DNA of 64,000 nt from Paraspadella gotoi (GCA_051294375.1 CM119271.1:5631991-5695990), one strand, 5' to 3'. Positions 1 through 12,439 are shown, numbered from the stretch's first letter. Numbers and translations are program-made. The notes: generated from the sequence alone by a model not told the origin.

Positions 1-599
1 CGTTAACGTCACCGTCTATTCTCTTTTCACGACTCGAATAAAGCTGAGCAATTCACAGATTCGCGTCATCACATGACTTTCACCTCAATCAGCGCCATCC
101 GCCCCCGTCATTTCCCCACTCCCTCATTTTCCCCACTCCAGTTTGAACCCCCTGCACCTCGATTGGAGAATAAAACCGCGCGGTCATTCACCGGTTCTCT
201 CTCTCTTAACTCACACAGGAGTGAATTAAAGCCTCGATGCGAATGAATGAAGGCGAACGCCCTCCCAGTCGACGCCGCCGACGCCGCTGCCTCCGCCGCC
301 GCCGCCGCCGCCGCCACCGCCGCCCGATTTTTGAAAAGGCGGAGAGAGGGCGTGACGCGAATTCAGAAAACGGGTGGCGGCGCTGGTGGCAGCTGAGGTG
401 GAGGGTTTCAGCGATGGCGGCGCCGTCGTCAGAAGGCCGCCGTGGTGGAGGATGGCGGAGGTGGCAGAGGATTTTAAAAAGTTTTGCCAATTATTAATAG
501 TGGAAAACTAAATTCAGATTTAAGACTCAATTTAAAGAGTTTCCGAATCAGTTGGAAAACGGCGTCATCGTCTACAACTCTAATTGTCTGCAACTGGCG
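1..599. other. Gene-free stretch
   Basis: Mixed sequence with a GCC/GCCGCC run (270-325) and an ATGGCGGCG near 414 opening a 27-codon Arg/Gly-rich frame. Nothing here can be called a gene. Confidence 0.5.
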
Positions 600-1130
600 A
601 CGCCGTTGATGACGCCCCGGCGGTCGATGAAGGGAGAAAGATAAAGGGGAGGAAAGGAGAGGAGAAAGGAAAGATAAGGAAAGGAAAGGAATGGAAAGGA
701 GAGGAATGGAAAGTTAGGGAAAGAAGGAAATGAAAGGAAATTAAAGGAAAGAAAAGGAAAGGAAAGGAAAGGAAAGGAAAGGAAGGGAAAGGAAAGGAAA
801 GGAAAGGAAAGGAAAGGAAAGGAAAGGAAAAGAAAGAAAGGAAAGAAGAAAAAAAGATAGGAAAAGACAGATAGGACAGGAAAAAAGAACAAAGAAGGAA
901 GATAAGACTGAAGGAAGAGAAAAGAGAAGAGAAGAGAGGAAAGAAAAGAAGGAAGAAGAACTGAAGAAAAGAAAAGAGAGAGAAAGAAAGGAAAGCAAAG
1001 GAAAAAAATAGGAAAGCAAAGACAAGCAAAGGAAAGGAACCGAAAAGAACCGAAAGAAAGAAAAGGAAACGAAAGGAAAGATGTGAAAAGGAAAGTTAAT
1101 CTAAGGAAAGCAAAGCAAAAACAAAGCAAA
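600..1130. repeat. Homopurine GGAAA-type repeat
   Basis: About 500 bp of almost only A and G on the plus strand, built on GGAAA (purest at 745-840). The mirror-like purine strand could form triplex DNA. Long Phe/Leu/Ser frames on the other strand are shadows of this repeat. Confidence 0.85.
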
Positions 1131-1199
1131 GAAAAGACAAATTTGACCCAAGGTGGGTGGAGGAAAGGGAGACGATCATGTGTCCATCGTAAAAGGGTC

Positions 1200-1203
1200 G
1201 ACG

Positions 1204-1237
<34 letters not shown>

Positions 1238-1335
1238 CAGAGACTGCGGCGACAGAGACCGCGTCGACAGAGACTGCGGCGACTGCGGCGGCGACTGCGG
1301 CGGCGACTGCGGCGGCGGCGACTGCGACCGCCGAA
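1200..1335. repeat. GCG/GAC compound repeat
   Basis: GCG runs mixed with repeated ACAGAGACTGCGGCG units; six-frame products are Ala/Asp/Thr-rich shadows. Confidence 0.8.
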
Positions 1336-1428
1336 AACTTCTCTTATTCCCGCTGCGTTTCGATCGACATTGACAAGCAGGTTAATCGGGAATTGACTCG
1401 GATCTTTTCGGTTTGTGATTCCGAGGTC

Positions 1429-1443
1429 CGTTGCCTGGCAACG
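1429..1443. promoter_or_regulatory. Perfect RFX X-box-like palindrome
   Basis: CGTTGCC-T-GGCAACG, a perfect inverted repeat matching the symmetric X-box (GTTGCC, short spacer, GGCAAC). It lies just after a GAC/GCG repeat block. Confidence 0.4.
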
Positions 1444-1499
1444 TTATCTGCAGTTCGGCTCGGTTGATGTTTGTTGTCGTCGTCGTTGCTCCTTTCGTT

Positions 1500-2484
1500 A
1501 TCGGAGATGAAAAGAGGAAATAAGTTGTTAGGTGTTGTTATGAAGTAAATATATACAACGACATGGAAGGGCAAGGCAATTTTTATGAGAAAAGTGTGAA
1601 GGTTTCTTTTGGTTTGTGATTGGCGCGCTACGGCCCCTTCACCAGCCTGGGAAATTTGAGTCGGTATTTCGACGGGAGGACGTCTGTAACGATCGAATAA
1701 AAAAATACTTCACAGAGCTAAGGCAAAGTAGAAAATATTTCTGAGTGAATGTTGAGAAAAATAAAGGAGTCGAGTAAGTTCGGCCCCAATTAAATTTGAA
1801 TATAAGAATAACAGGAGTTTGAACTTTGAATTTTAAATATTGATACTCTAACAGCGTTTAAGAAGTTAATTGCCTATAATGATTGATTTTTGTAGGCATC
1901 TTCCGATTGAATATTATGTAGTAAGGCGGAACAGGTTACAAACAAACAGAAGTCAGGTATAAATATTTTAATGTGTTTATTAAAGATCGTGAAAATAAAA
2001 AAAATTAATATTTATCTTATGGTTAAACACATGGAAGCTATTTTATATTATCCAAATACTATATAATGTAGTACTAACCTTTATCTAACTTTATAATCTT
2101 TATCAGAATCCATTTTTAAAAATTTTAATTTCCTAAAAAAAATTTTAAGCATTTCTTATATATATTGTTAAATATTCAAATGCTTCAATGCATGAGGAAA
2201 ATTAATTTAATCAAAATATAACATCATAATTCAATTTGGTTGTGAAATGATAAAATACTTTTATTGCAGACTTTTTCATATTGTCAAAAAATGTTAAATT
2301 CTGGCCCGCCTTATTCTTCTCTTCATGGGAGAAAAATTTATTGGAAAGAAGGAAAATGGGTGACGGCTTAAGAGCAAGGAAGGTAAGTTGCCCGTTAAAG
2401 TAAGTTAGCGAATATGTCGGGGATAATGGACGGAGGGATGGAGTTGAGAGAAAGCGCAGGAGAGAGAGAGAAAAGAGCAGAGAG

Positions 2485-2518
<34 letters not shown>

Positions 2519-2760
2519 CGAGAAGAGAAGAGAGACGAGATGAGAGAGAGAAGGCAAGAAAATAAAAACGAATGAAGACAAGAACGACGAGTCAAAAACT
2601 CAGATTTTTTTTTTTACTAAAGATAAGAAAAGCGAAATTGGACGCTAAACCAGGCGGATCAGGCGTCAGGAGTCAGGCGTCAGGCGCCAGGTGTTGCATT
2701 CGATTTCCATTCGGTGCAGAATCGCGATTCGGCTCGAGTTTTAGCAAAAGAAAACAAGAA
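1500..2760. other. AT-rich gene-free stretch with AG tract
   Basis: No exon signals beyond isolated donors (2385). An AG/GAGA tract lies at 2458-2550. Confidence 0.5.
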
Positions 2761-3112
2761 CGTTAATTCAAATATGTTGCGCCGCAGTTATTACCTTATC
2801 ACGTGTATTTCTCGTGACATGACATGACATGACATGACATAACATGACTAAATAACTATAATAACTTTCATAGCCCGTGTTTTTATGACATTCACTGCAT
2901 CAAAATTCCGTCTTTTATTCCTTATAGTTTTATTAGTTCCTGAAGGCGGCGCTTGCAGCTCCTTAGATTTGAGGTTTTATTTGACTTAACAAAAGAGCAA
3001 CCAACTGTGGGCAAATTATATGCATTTTTACCGTAAGTGGGACAGACCGACGGACAGACATACAGACCGACCGACGGACCGACCGACCGACCCAGAGACC
3101 GACCGAACTAAA
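2758..3112. mobile_element. R2 copy
   Basis: The left end (ATGTTGCGCCGCAG), internal GACC repeat and eroded right end (GAACTAAAAAG) match R2. It carries an extra GACAT tandem run near 2816-2840. Confidence 0.55.
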
Positions 3113-3613
3113 AAGTCTTTATCTTCTTTCAGTTCGTTTTTTGGTTTCTAGTTTGTTTTCTTTTGTTTTGTTTTTATAAACATTTGAGGGAAAAACTTTG
3201 CCTTAATCCTCGACAGCAGTGAACACGACGAGGACGACGACGAAAGCGACGACGACGACGACGACGATGATGATGATGATGATGACTACAACTTAATGTT
3301 CCTGGTTTGATGACAACGACATTATTCATTATATTACGAAGCTGTTCAAAAATTATTAATTATTCGGTATCCCCCAACCTCACAACGTTTTCAAATCTCC
3401 AACGATGAAAACACTTTATGCCAAAAATCTTTGTCCAACTAGATGACAATAACATGATGACGTTTTTTACCCAAAACGAAAATGACAACGACAACGACAA
3501 CGACAACGACGTCTTTGAAATTTTCGTTTCTCTTCAGGTTTTCTTTTCCAATTTCATAAATGGAACCGAATTCTTTTTTTTTTTTCTTTTGTTATTTATT
3601 TTTCTTTGTTCAG

Positions 3614-3668
3614 ATATTTTCGGAAGAGGAAAAGGGGGAGATGAGTTTGCAGTTAGGGTTTACTTAAG
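3614..3668 (+). CDS. Candidate internal exon of an unknown gene
   Basis: A strong acceptor (long T-rich tract, then TTTGTTCAG) is followed by 55 bases and the donor AAG|GTGAGT. Only one of three frames is open throughout; it reads IFGRGKGGDEFAVRVYL with a split codon on each side (Asp before, Arg or Ser after). The residue mix looks like a real domain segment rather than repeat shadow, unlike everything around it. No partner exon with matching phase was found within the window, so the gene is unidentified. Confidence 0.45.
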
Positions 3669-4234
3669 GTGAGTGGGAAGTAGGAAGTTATTGACGAAGG
3701 TAAGGGGCGATGGGAAGAGAGAAGCGAGTTAAGGTGCCCATGGACTTAGGACAAGGCAAAGTGGAGAAGAAAACTAGAGGCAAAGCGATGATGTTCATAA
3801 AGAACGAGAGTACATATTGAAAAGAGAAAATAGAATAGAATAAAAAAAAAAAGGAAGAAAAAGAAAGAGAAAAGATTGGAGGAGAAAGAGAGATAAAAGA
3901 GTTAAAAGAAAAGAAAAGAAACGACTGGAAAGATAGGTGAAGAGAGAAGAAAGATGTAGGAGAGAGGAGAGAGGTGAAGAAAGAGAACGAAGAAAAGAGA
4001 CACGGGAGAGCGAAGAGAGGAGAGAGAAGAGAGGCCCGGAGAAGAGGGGTCTGAGGAGAGAGAAGAGAACAATTCTTCGGAGACTGAATCGAAAAGAATC
4101 ATCACGTTTTTTTGTTGTTGTTTTTTCGCTTGAGAATCGAGATTCTTCGATTCGCCACCTGCATCGAGCAGAAATAACGACTGAAACCTCAACAACAACG
4201 ACAAGAAAGAGCGGAAATCTCATTGCGATCATGA

Positions 4235-4273
<39 letters not shown>

Positions 4274-4534
4274 AACAACTGGAGGCAGTTTATGCGTTCG
4301 TTTTCGAGAAAACTGGAGATATCTTTTTTGATCTTTCCAGTTTTTTTATTCCCCCTTTTACGTTCGTTGTTTCCTCCAAGTTTAAACTTATTCTGCGCTC
4401 GTTTTGCATTGCTTTGCCCTTCATTTCCAGATATATTGTCAAAAACGCTTAAATGTCGCACTTAGCGCAATTATTTTTTCCTCTTGTACTTTCGCCACCG
4501 TCGTAATGCGATTAAATCCGAAGCGAAATCCTCA

Positions 4535-4544
4535 GTCACGTGAC
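4535..4544. promoter_or_regulatory. CACGTG box, copy 1
   Basis: Palindrome GTCACGTGAC, the M-box/CLEAR type bound by bHLH-zip factors such as USF or TFEB. The wider CAGTCACGTGACC is repeated exactly 600 bp downstream. Confidence 0.4.
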
Positions 4545-5134
4545 CGCGCGACTCGAGCTTTCATTTTTGGAGCACTTTTGTGAAAACGGGCGAAAGAGAA
4601 GAAGAAAATGTAGGAAGAGGAGGATAATGTGAAAATATGGGGCTTTCTTTTCCCAGAGTCCCGCCTTTTTTTGTTCGTTTTTCCTAAAAAAAATTATCTT
4701 AATTCTGAAATTAACGTACAATTGGGCGTTCTTGGAAAAAAAAAGGCCTTCAGGGGGTATTCTGGGGGGGAAAAATTGGCCCTTAAATCAGTCGAGGTCA
4801 AGTGAAATCCTGATATTAGGTCCAAAACGAGGCAGAATATTTGACAATCCATTTTCCTCTTCTCTTTTTTTTTCTCGCTCTTCCTTTCTCCCGCCAACCG
4901 GCGGCGGAACACTTAAAACGAGGATTTGGTTTTTCAAAAGTGCGACTGATAATTTCGTTTAGACTTGAACGGCGAAGAGGGAAAATCCCTTTTTCCCGAT
5001 CGTCGTAATCGTCGTCGTCGTCGTCGTCGTCGTCGTCGGTTTCGGTGTCGTCGTTATCTCATTCTCCGACGTCGTCGTCGTTGTCCTCCTTCCCTTCACG
5101 CGCGCCTCTCACTTCGCGTCGAGCGTCTTTCACA

Positions 5135-5144
5135 GTCACGTGAC
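5135..5144. promoter_or_regulatory. CACGTG box, copy 2
   Basis: Same GTCACGTGAC palindrome in the same 13-base context, 600 bp from copy 1. It is followed by TTCCGG (ETS-like). The surrounding CpG-rich DNA looks promoter-like, though no transcript was identified. Confidence 0.4.
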
Positions 5145-5172
5145 CAGAGTTCCGGCTTCGCACGCAAAAGAG

Positions 5173-5209
<37 letters not shown>

Positions 5210-5391
5210 ATCTCTCCTCTCTCTCATCTTCTCACTCTCTCATCTCTACTCTCTCAGTCTCATCTCGCTTCACGATCTCGCGCTTGCTAGATCTCACTTC
5301 GCTTTTGGGTCTCATTCCCTTTTTTTCCGCGACAATATTAACGATAGTCGAACCTGTCGTTCGTCGTCGTCGTCGTCTTGTCGTCGGTGCT

Positions 5392-5618
5392 GCGAAAAAA
5401 AAAGTATGAAATGTTTGATTTAATTTTATTCTGCGAATGAAACTAAATAAATAATTGAAAATAACGTCGTTTTTTCCTTCTTCTTTTTTTTTTAATAACG
5501 CTTCCTGAATAATCAAATATTGTCGACGAAAAAAATAATATAAACTCAACAAACTTATAATAAAGGTAAATCGTCAAAAAATTTTTTTTTGAATTTTTAG
5601 GTAAGGCAGACGCGGTTC

Positions 5619-5711
<93 letters not shown>

Positions 5712-7255
5712 AGAGAGGAGAGAGCGGGCGAAAAACAATGGGCTCAGATGTGACTTTTCCTCATTGTTGATTCTCGGTCTCGCTCTTTTTTAACTTTTAC
5801 AGTTCACATCCCGCCCTCCTCACACACACCTCCTCCTCACACCCTCGAACTCTTCCGCTCCTTTTAATCTCAGTCATCGGTTTCTTCTTTATCTCATCGC
5901 TTCCCCATCCGTCTTTCTCTTTCTGCTCCTCTTCAAAATCCTCGCTCCAGTTGGTCTCTCACCCTTTCTACTTTTTATTTCCGCTCCAAGCTTTTTATCG
6001 GTACTATTACTCAACACCACCCCGTTCCACTCTTTAAATGTCATTAAGCAATTCATAACCACCCCTCGAGAAATAAATCCTTGTTTCGACTGCCCCCTGG
6101 TTCGCCATCTTTGCTTGACTCAGGTATTGTTCAATTGTATTTATTTATTAAATTATCCATTTTATTTATCGTTTTAACTTCAATGTGTTTTTTTCTCTAT
6201 TTCCTTCTTAACCTAAAAAGAAGGCCTCAAAAAAAAGATGAACTAAAGACATTAATTTGCTGTCTTTTCTTTGGGCTTGTGTCATATTTTTAGTAACATT
6301 TGAATCGTTTTAAAATTAAAAAAACGTCTCATCTCATCAAAGGTAAAAGGCCTTTTTTTAATCTAGTGTTTGGTCTATTCACATTATTCACGCGTTTATT
6401 AATAATTGTTTTTCAATTCATTTACCTATTCATAATCTATTTTCTTTTCATTCATTTTCATTTCATTCCAATATTTTCATCTTTTACTTTGATTAATTTT
6501 GGCTGCATTGCCTTTCGTGGTGACAATCGTGTTGTCAGTTTCTCAGCCCCGAATTAATTTCAGTTTTTACGTTACTCTTTTGTGTCACCATGAAATTTTT
6601 TTCAGTCTAGTTTCTTTCGTGCAAGACGTCGACATATTTCTGGCTTTCGTCTTTTTTTTTTACTTTCTCATGTCTACTTACTTAAATGCTCTTCTTCATT
6701 TTCATATTTGATTTTTTTTTTTTACTTTTCCGCTTAGGCGCGGGTATGCACAGATTTTTCTTTCCTGAAATAACGTACTTCTTAACGGAGAGCTTTTCTT
6801 GTGAAAACTCACATTATAAATATTCAACACTCACGAAAAAAAAATTTTGACGTATTTAAAATCTGTGAGATGTTTGCCTCATAACACAGCTTAGAACGAA
6901 ATTTCAATCACATAAGACGATTGAGTCATTTGAATTGGGTTGTAATTAGAATTTGATCCATCTCATCTCTCTCCTCTATCTCTCTCTTCCATATCAATGC
7001 GATCTCCGTCTCTGTCTCTCTCCTTGATCCTCTCTCTCTTCTCGCTCTCTCTTCCTATTTTCAGCTCAATCCGCGGTCAGGGTCAAGGGACATCGAATCT
7101 TTTTATTGGCAACTAAGTCTGTCGTCGCCCAATGTCTTCTCTTTTCTCCTTCGTTCTTATATTCCTGTTTGTGTTTTTTTTTTTAAATTTTCTCCTTCTG
7201 TTCTCATCTTCTCTCCCTCTCTCTCTCTCATCTCTCTCATCCTCTCTCTGCTCTC

Positions 7256-7287
<32 letters not shown>

Positions 7288-7672
7288 TCACATCCGTCCG
7301 TCGTCTTGGTCCACCAATCTGTTCCGAAGTTCGTTACCCAACTCTAAGGGTTTACTTGGTTTCCATGGCAATCTCGTTACTTTTCTTTTCTGAGAAAAGA
7401 ATATGGAGCAAATCCTGGGTCCTTAAGCTTTTTGTCACCGCTCTTTTTTTAGGGTCAGGGGAAAAAACAGATCCCTTTCCCTTGCAGTTACAATTTTGTT
7501 TGTGTTTGTGTTTAAATCATACAAGCAACTTTCATCCGGGAATATGAGTAGGCAATCGCAACATAAGCTTTTTGAAGTCAGGTGACAATAACAGAAATAT
7601 AGAATACGTAGTTTTTAGAAATTTTTTTGTTTACTCCTCTTTCTCAGCTCGCTCGCGCATTTCACTTCCATC
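5392..7672. repeat. 2.3-kb duplicated block, copy 1
   Basis: Nearly the same sequence as 7698-9914, with many single-base indels. It contains an AG tract (5620-5730), CT tracts and an X-box, with no convincing coding frame. It ends in CATC directly at a 25-N gap. Confidence 0.85.
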
Positions 7673-7697
7673 NNNNNNNNNNNNNNNNNNNNNNNNN
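7673..7697. other. Assembly gap, 25 N
   Basis: Fixed-size gap between the two copies of the 2.3-kb block. Other 25-N gaps are at 38555-38579, 43644-43668 and 57502-57526. Confidence 1.
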
Positions 7698-7921
7698 AAA
7701 AAAAAAGTACTGAAATGTTTGATTTAATTTTATTCTGCGAATGGAAACTAAATAAATAATTGAAATAACGTCGTTTTTTCCTTCTTCTTTTTTTTTTAAT
7801 AACGCTTCCTGAATAATCAAATATTGTCGACGAAAAAAATAATTAAACTCAACAAACTTTAAATAAAGGTAAATCGTCAAAAAATTTTTTTTTGAATTTT
7901 TAGGTAAGGCAGACGCGGTTC

Positions 7922-8015
<94 letters not shown>

Positions 8016-8281
8016 AGAGGGAGAGAGAGCGGGCGGGAAAAACCAATAGGGCTCAGATGTGACTTTTCCTCATTGTTGATTCTCGGTCTCGCTCTTTTAA
8101 CTTTTACAGTTCACATCCCGCCCTCCTCACACACACTCCTCCTCACACCTCGAACTCTTCCGCTCCTTTTAATCTCAGTCATCGGTTTCTTCTTTCTCAT
8201 CCGCTTCCCCCATCCGTCTTTCTCTTTCTGCTCCTCTTCAAATCCTCGCTCCAGTTGGTCTTTCACCCTTTCTACTTTTTA

Positions 8282-8291
8282 NNNNNNNNNN
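8282..8291. other. Assembly gap, 10 N
   Basis: Comparison with copy 1 shows the true missing sequence is about 4 bases. Confidence 1.
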
Positions 8292-9237
8292 CGCTCCAAG
8301 CTTTTTATCGGTACTTACTCAACACCACCCCGTTCCACTCTTTAAATGTCATTAAGCAATTCATAACCACCCCTCGAGAAATAAATCCTTGTTTCGACTG
8401 CACCCCTGGTCCGCCATCTTTGCTTGACTCAGGTATTATTCATTTATTTATTTATTTATTTATTATCCCTTTATTTATCGTTTTAACTTTCAATGTGTTT
8501 TTTTTCTCTTTTCCTTCTTAACTTAAAAAAAGCCCCAAAAAAGATGCAACTTAAGACTTAAATTGCGTCTTTTTTTGGGCTTTATGTCATATTTTTAGTA
8601 CATTTGAATCCGTTTTAAAATTTAATAACGTCTCATCTCATCAAAGTAAAGACTTTTTTTTTTAATCTAGTGTTTATCTATTCACTTATTCACGCGTTTA
8701 TTAAATAATTATTTCATTCATTTACCTATTCATAATCTCTTTTTCTTTCAACTTCATTTCATTTCATTCCATATTTTCATCTTTTACTTTTATTAATTTT
8801 GGCTCATTGCCTTTCGTGTGACATCGCTTTGTCAGTTTCTCTCCCGTAATTAATTCAGTTTTTAACGTTACTCTTTTTGTCACCATAAATTTTTTTCAAG
8901 TCTAGTTTCTTTCGTCAAGACGTCGACATTTTCTGGCTTTCGTCTTTTTTTTTTACTTTCTCTGTCTACTTACTTAAATGCTCTTCTTTTCATATTTGAT
9001 TTTTTTTTTTACTTTTCCGCTTAGGCGCGGGTATGCCAGATTTTTCTTTCCTGAAATACGTACTTCTTAACGAGAGCTTTTCTTGTGAAAACTCACATTA
9101 TATATTCACTTCGAAAAAAAAAATTTTGACGTTTAAATCTGGTGAGATTTTTGCCTCATTAACACAGCTAAGAACGAAATTTCAATCACATAAGCCGATT
9201 GAGTCTTTGCAATTGGGTTGTAATTAGAATTTGATTC

Positions 9238-9275
<38 letters not shown>

Positions 9276-9468
9276 TTCTTTCTCTCTCTCTCTCTGCCTC
9301 TATTTTCAGCTGCAATCCGGGTCAGGGGTCAAGGGACCATCGAATCTTTATTGCATCTAGGTCTGTCGTCGCCCAATGTCTTCTCTTTTTCCTTCGTTCT
9401 TTATTTCCTTGTTTGTGTTTTTTTTTTTAAATTTTCTTCCTTTCTCGTTCTCTCTTCTCTCCTCTCGT

Positions 9469-9503
<35 letters not shown>

Positions 9504-9604
9504 TCTCTGCTCTCTCTCTCTCTCTCTCCCCTCTCTCTCTCTCTCACGTCGTCTTTGTCCACCATCTGTTCCGAATTCGCTTACCCACTCTAAGGGTTTA
9601 CTTG

Positions 9605-9618
9605 GTTTCCATGGCAAC
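9605..9618. promoter_or_regulatory. RFX X-box-like site
   Basis: GTTTCCATGGCAAC fits the RFX consensus fully. The other copy of this duplicated block has the same site with one change, at 7359-7372. Confidence 0.4.
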
Positions 9619-9914
9619 TCGTTACTCTTTCTTTTCTGAGAAAAGAATTGGGAGCAAATCCTGGGTCCTTAGCTTTTGTCACGCTTTTTTAGGGTCAGGG
9701 AGAAAAACAGTCCTTTCCCTGCAGTTAAAATTTTTGTTTGTGTTTTGTGTTTAAAACATACAAGCAACTTTCTCGGATATGAGTAGCAATCGCAACATAA
9801 GCTTTTGAAGTCAGTGACAAATAACAGAAATATTAGAATACGTAGTTTTAGAAATTTTTGTTTACTCTCTCTCTCCCTCTTTCGTCAGCTCTCAGCTCGC
9901 GCAATTGCTCCATC

Positions 9915-10160
9915 NNNNNNNNNNNNNNNNNNNNNNNNNNNNNNNNNNNNNNNNNNNNNNNNNNNNNNNNNNNNNNNNNNNNNNNNNNNNNNNNNNNNNN
10001 NNNNNNNNNNNNNNNNNNNNNNNNNNNNNNNNNNNNNNNNNNNNNNNNNNNNNNNNNNNNNNNNNNNNNNNNNNNNNNNNNNNNNNNNNNNNNNNNNNNN
10101 NNNNNNNNNNNNNNNNNNNNNNNNNNNNNNNNNNNNNNNNNNNNNNNNNNNNNNNNNNNN
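9915..10160. other. Assembly gap, 246 N
   Basis: Estimated-size gap. Others are 11160-11464 (305 N), 40073-40263 (191 N) and 62885-63118 (234 N). Confidence 1.
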
Positions 10161-11159
10161 TCTATCGGGAAATTTGCATGAGTGAAGAGTAAGCGAGGCT
10201 CATGATAGGGGAAGCATCGGCAATAGAGTGATTCACCGAACCAGTCTCATTTGGTGATTTAATTGGGTGATTTGATGAACTTAGTTTATAGTCTATGGTG
10301 ATAATACTCCTTTTCAGCTCATGGTTCAATAAAGGACAATTGGCCCCTCGTGATACATCGAGGTTACAATGAAAATATGAAAGTACTTTTCTTGCAGAGG
10401 ATTTACGCTGGTTGTTGTGTTAATCATTAATTATTTTAAAACGCGAAATGCAACAAAAAAAATAAGTAAATGAGTAAATAAAATACAATAAAATAGAAAA
10501 AAAATAATGAAAATAATAATTTTCGAAAAATGGTGTACCTAGTAAATAAATAAAGAAATAAAAAATATATACTTATATAAAAAGAGAGAGAGAGGAAAAA
10601 AACTTACTTTTTTCTTTGTAATATTCCCAGACTGACAATCAGACAGACAGACCGACTTAAGACACGTTTCGACATGGCTAAAAAGATTTTTTGCCGAATG
10701 GAATTTTTCGAGATTTGAGCAGAAATGACAAAATGTATCGAGATCAGAAGGTCACCTTGAATGGAGTTGAATTTATAAAAGACAACGTTGAAGAGAAGAG
10801 AAGAGAAAAGAAGAGAAGAGAAGAGAAGAGAAGAGAAGAGAAGAGAAGAGAAGAGAAGAGAAGAGAAGAGAAGAGAAGAGAAGAGAAGAGAAGAGAAAAT
10901 AGAAGGAAAGGCGATGGAAGCTAACTTATTCTTGGGCCACGAAATAAATGATACACGTCGAAGTTGCGTAGTAGGTCCATCATATCTTGCCATGTCGCCA
11001 TCATAAAAATTCTTTTGCTAGGAAAGACGTTTTCTAATTTTTAGTTATTTACGTATTATAAAATTATATTTCGCAACATAAAACAGAAAAGACAACGTAA
11101 TTAAATAAATAACAACAAAATTAAAATAAGGAAACTAATGCGGAAAATCAGAAAAGCGA
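10161..11159. repeat. Stretch between gaps with GAGAA pentamer repeat
   Basis: AT-rich DNA with an AGAGA/GAGAA pentamer array at 10788-10900. The Arg/Glu-rich frames come from the array. No gene was seen. Confidence 0.75.
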
Positions 11160-11639
11160 NNNNNNNNNNNNNNNNNNNNNNNNNNNNNNNNNNNNNNNNN
11201 NNNNNNNNNNNNNNNNNNNNNNNNNNNNNNNNNNNNNNNNNNNNNNNNNNNNNNNNNNNNNNNNNNNNNNNNNNNNNNNNNNNNNNNNNNNNNNNNNNNN
11301 NNNNNNNNNNNNNNNNNNNNNNNNNNNNNNNNNNNNNNNNNNNNNNNNNNNNNNNNNNNNNNNNNNNNNNNNNNNNNNNNNNNNNNNNNNNNNNNNNNNN
11401 NNNNNNNNNNNNNNNNNNNNNNNNNNNNNNNNNNNNNNNNNNNNNNNNNNNNNNNNNNNNNNNNCGACGGGTTAATGAAGCGAAAGGACGGAGCGCGATT
11501 AGGTGCAGCGTTGTATATCTGTCTTGACGGGAGTTCCTCTTCTTTATCTTACTTCTTCATCGCGACAAGTGGAAATTTATTTAAGCGTCTAACTTTTAAT
11601 ACTGAGTAGATTACATGTGAAAATCTATTACACCGTTTA

Positions 11640-11815
11640 GTCAGGTAGAGGTACATTGTACTTTACATTGTTCGTGTGCAGTGTACAATGTACAATCTTC
11701 GGACGGTTCATTGTCTTTTTCTCCATTCTGTACGTTATTGCAACGTGAATCTGGCAATTTATTCAACCATCTATATACCTGTGCAGTGTGCAATGTACAA
11801 TGTACATTGTACATA
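11640..11815. repeat. TGTACA palindrome cluster
   Basis: Two related segments (11665-11700 and 11780-11813) share GTGCAGTGT then ACAATGTACAAT. The second ends in a perfect 20-bp palindrome, TGTACAATGTACATTGTACA, at 11794-11813. Confidence 0.6.
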
Positions 11816-11922
11816 TTTCTGAAGATTCCTCCACATCATTGCTAAATCATTGCTACATCGGTTTATTTGTTCATTCGTTTAGCAATGCGTACATTAATTT
11901 TTCTTTTTTTCTTTGTTCGTTT

Positions 11923-11924
<2 letters not shown>

Positions 11925-12006
<82 letters not shown>

Positions 12007-12095
12007 TTTTCCTATTATTACCTTTACGTTCGCCTCGTGATTGTCACCTGTGAAGAGAGAGTAACTCAGTCAAGTATCAAAAATCGATGATTTTC

Positions 12096-12151
<56 letters not shown>

Positions 12152-12160
12152 CTTCTTCTC
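11925..12160. repeat. TTTC and CT microsatellites
   Basis: TTTC tetramers at 11925-12007, then CT repeats at 12100-12160. Confidence 0.85.
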
Positions 12161-12254
12161 TCTCACTCCGCTCTCTTTCTCAATAAAATTCTCGCGTGAC
12201 TGATAAGCGGAACGAAGAAATCAGAAAATCCTTCAAGTGTTTCGTCTTTGTCGT

Positions 12255-12432
12255 CATCGCCGACTCTTTCATCGACTCCTTTGCCGACTCTTTTACCGAC
12301 TCTTTTACCGACTCTATTATCATCTTTTTTACTCTTTTACCGACTGATGACGGATTCTCTTACCGACCCTTTCGCCGACTCTTTTTCCGACTCTTTTGCC
12401 GACTCCTTTGCCGACTCTTTTTCCGACTCTAG
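12255..12432. repeat. 12-bp minisatellite
   Basis: About 14 units of CCGACTCTTTTG with small changes. Because the unit is a multiple of three, it leaves open frames (ADSF repeats on plus), which I treat as repeat shadow. Confidence 0.8.
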
Positions 12433-12439
12433 GCCGCCC

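Larger units (their letters stand above)
3115..5390. repeat. GAC/GTC and purine repeats around one exon
   Basis: GAC-type runs at 3225-3285, 4229-4274, 5003-5040 and 5360-5390; homopurine DNA at 3780-4080; CT tract at 5176-5225. Apart from the exon at 3614 and the two CACGTG boxes, nothing gene-like was found. Confidence 0.7.
7698..9914. repeat. 2.3-kb duplicated block, copy 2
   Basis: Starts right after the 25-N gap and also ends in CATC at the next gap. A 10-N gap here (8282-8291) replaces only about 4 bases of copy 1. The pattern fits two haplotypes or one unpolished read placed side by side. Confidence 0.85.

Noticed and set aside
572-1129. 185-codon Phe/Leu/Ser ORF on the minus strand
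   Set aside because: Shadow of the GGAAA homopurine repeat; composition identical in all three frames.
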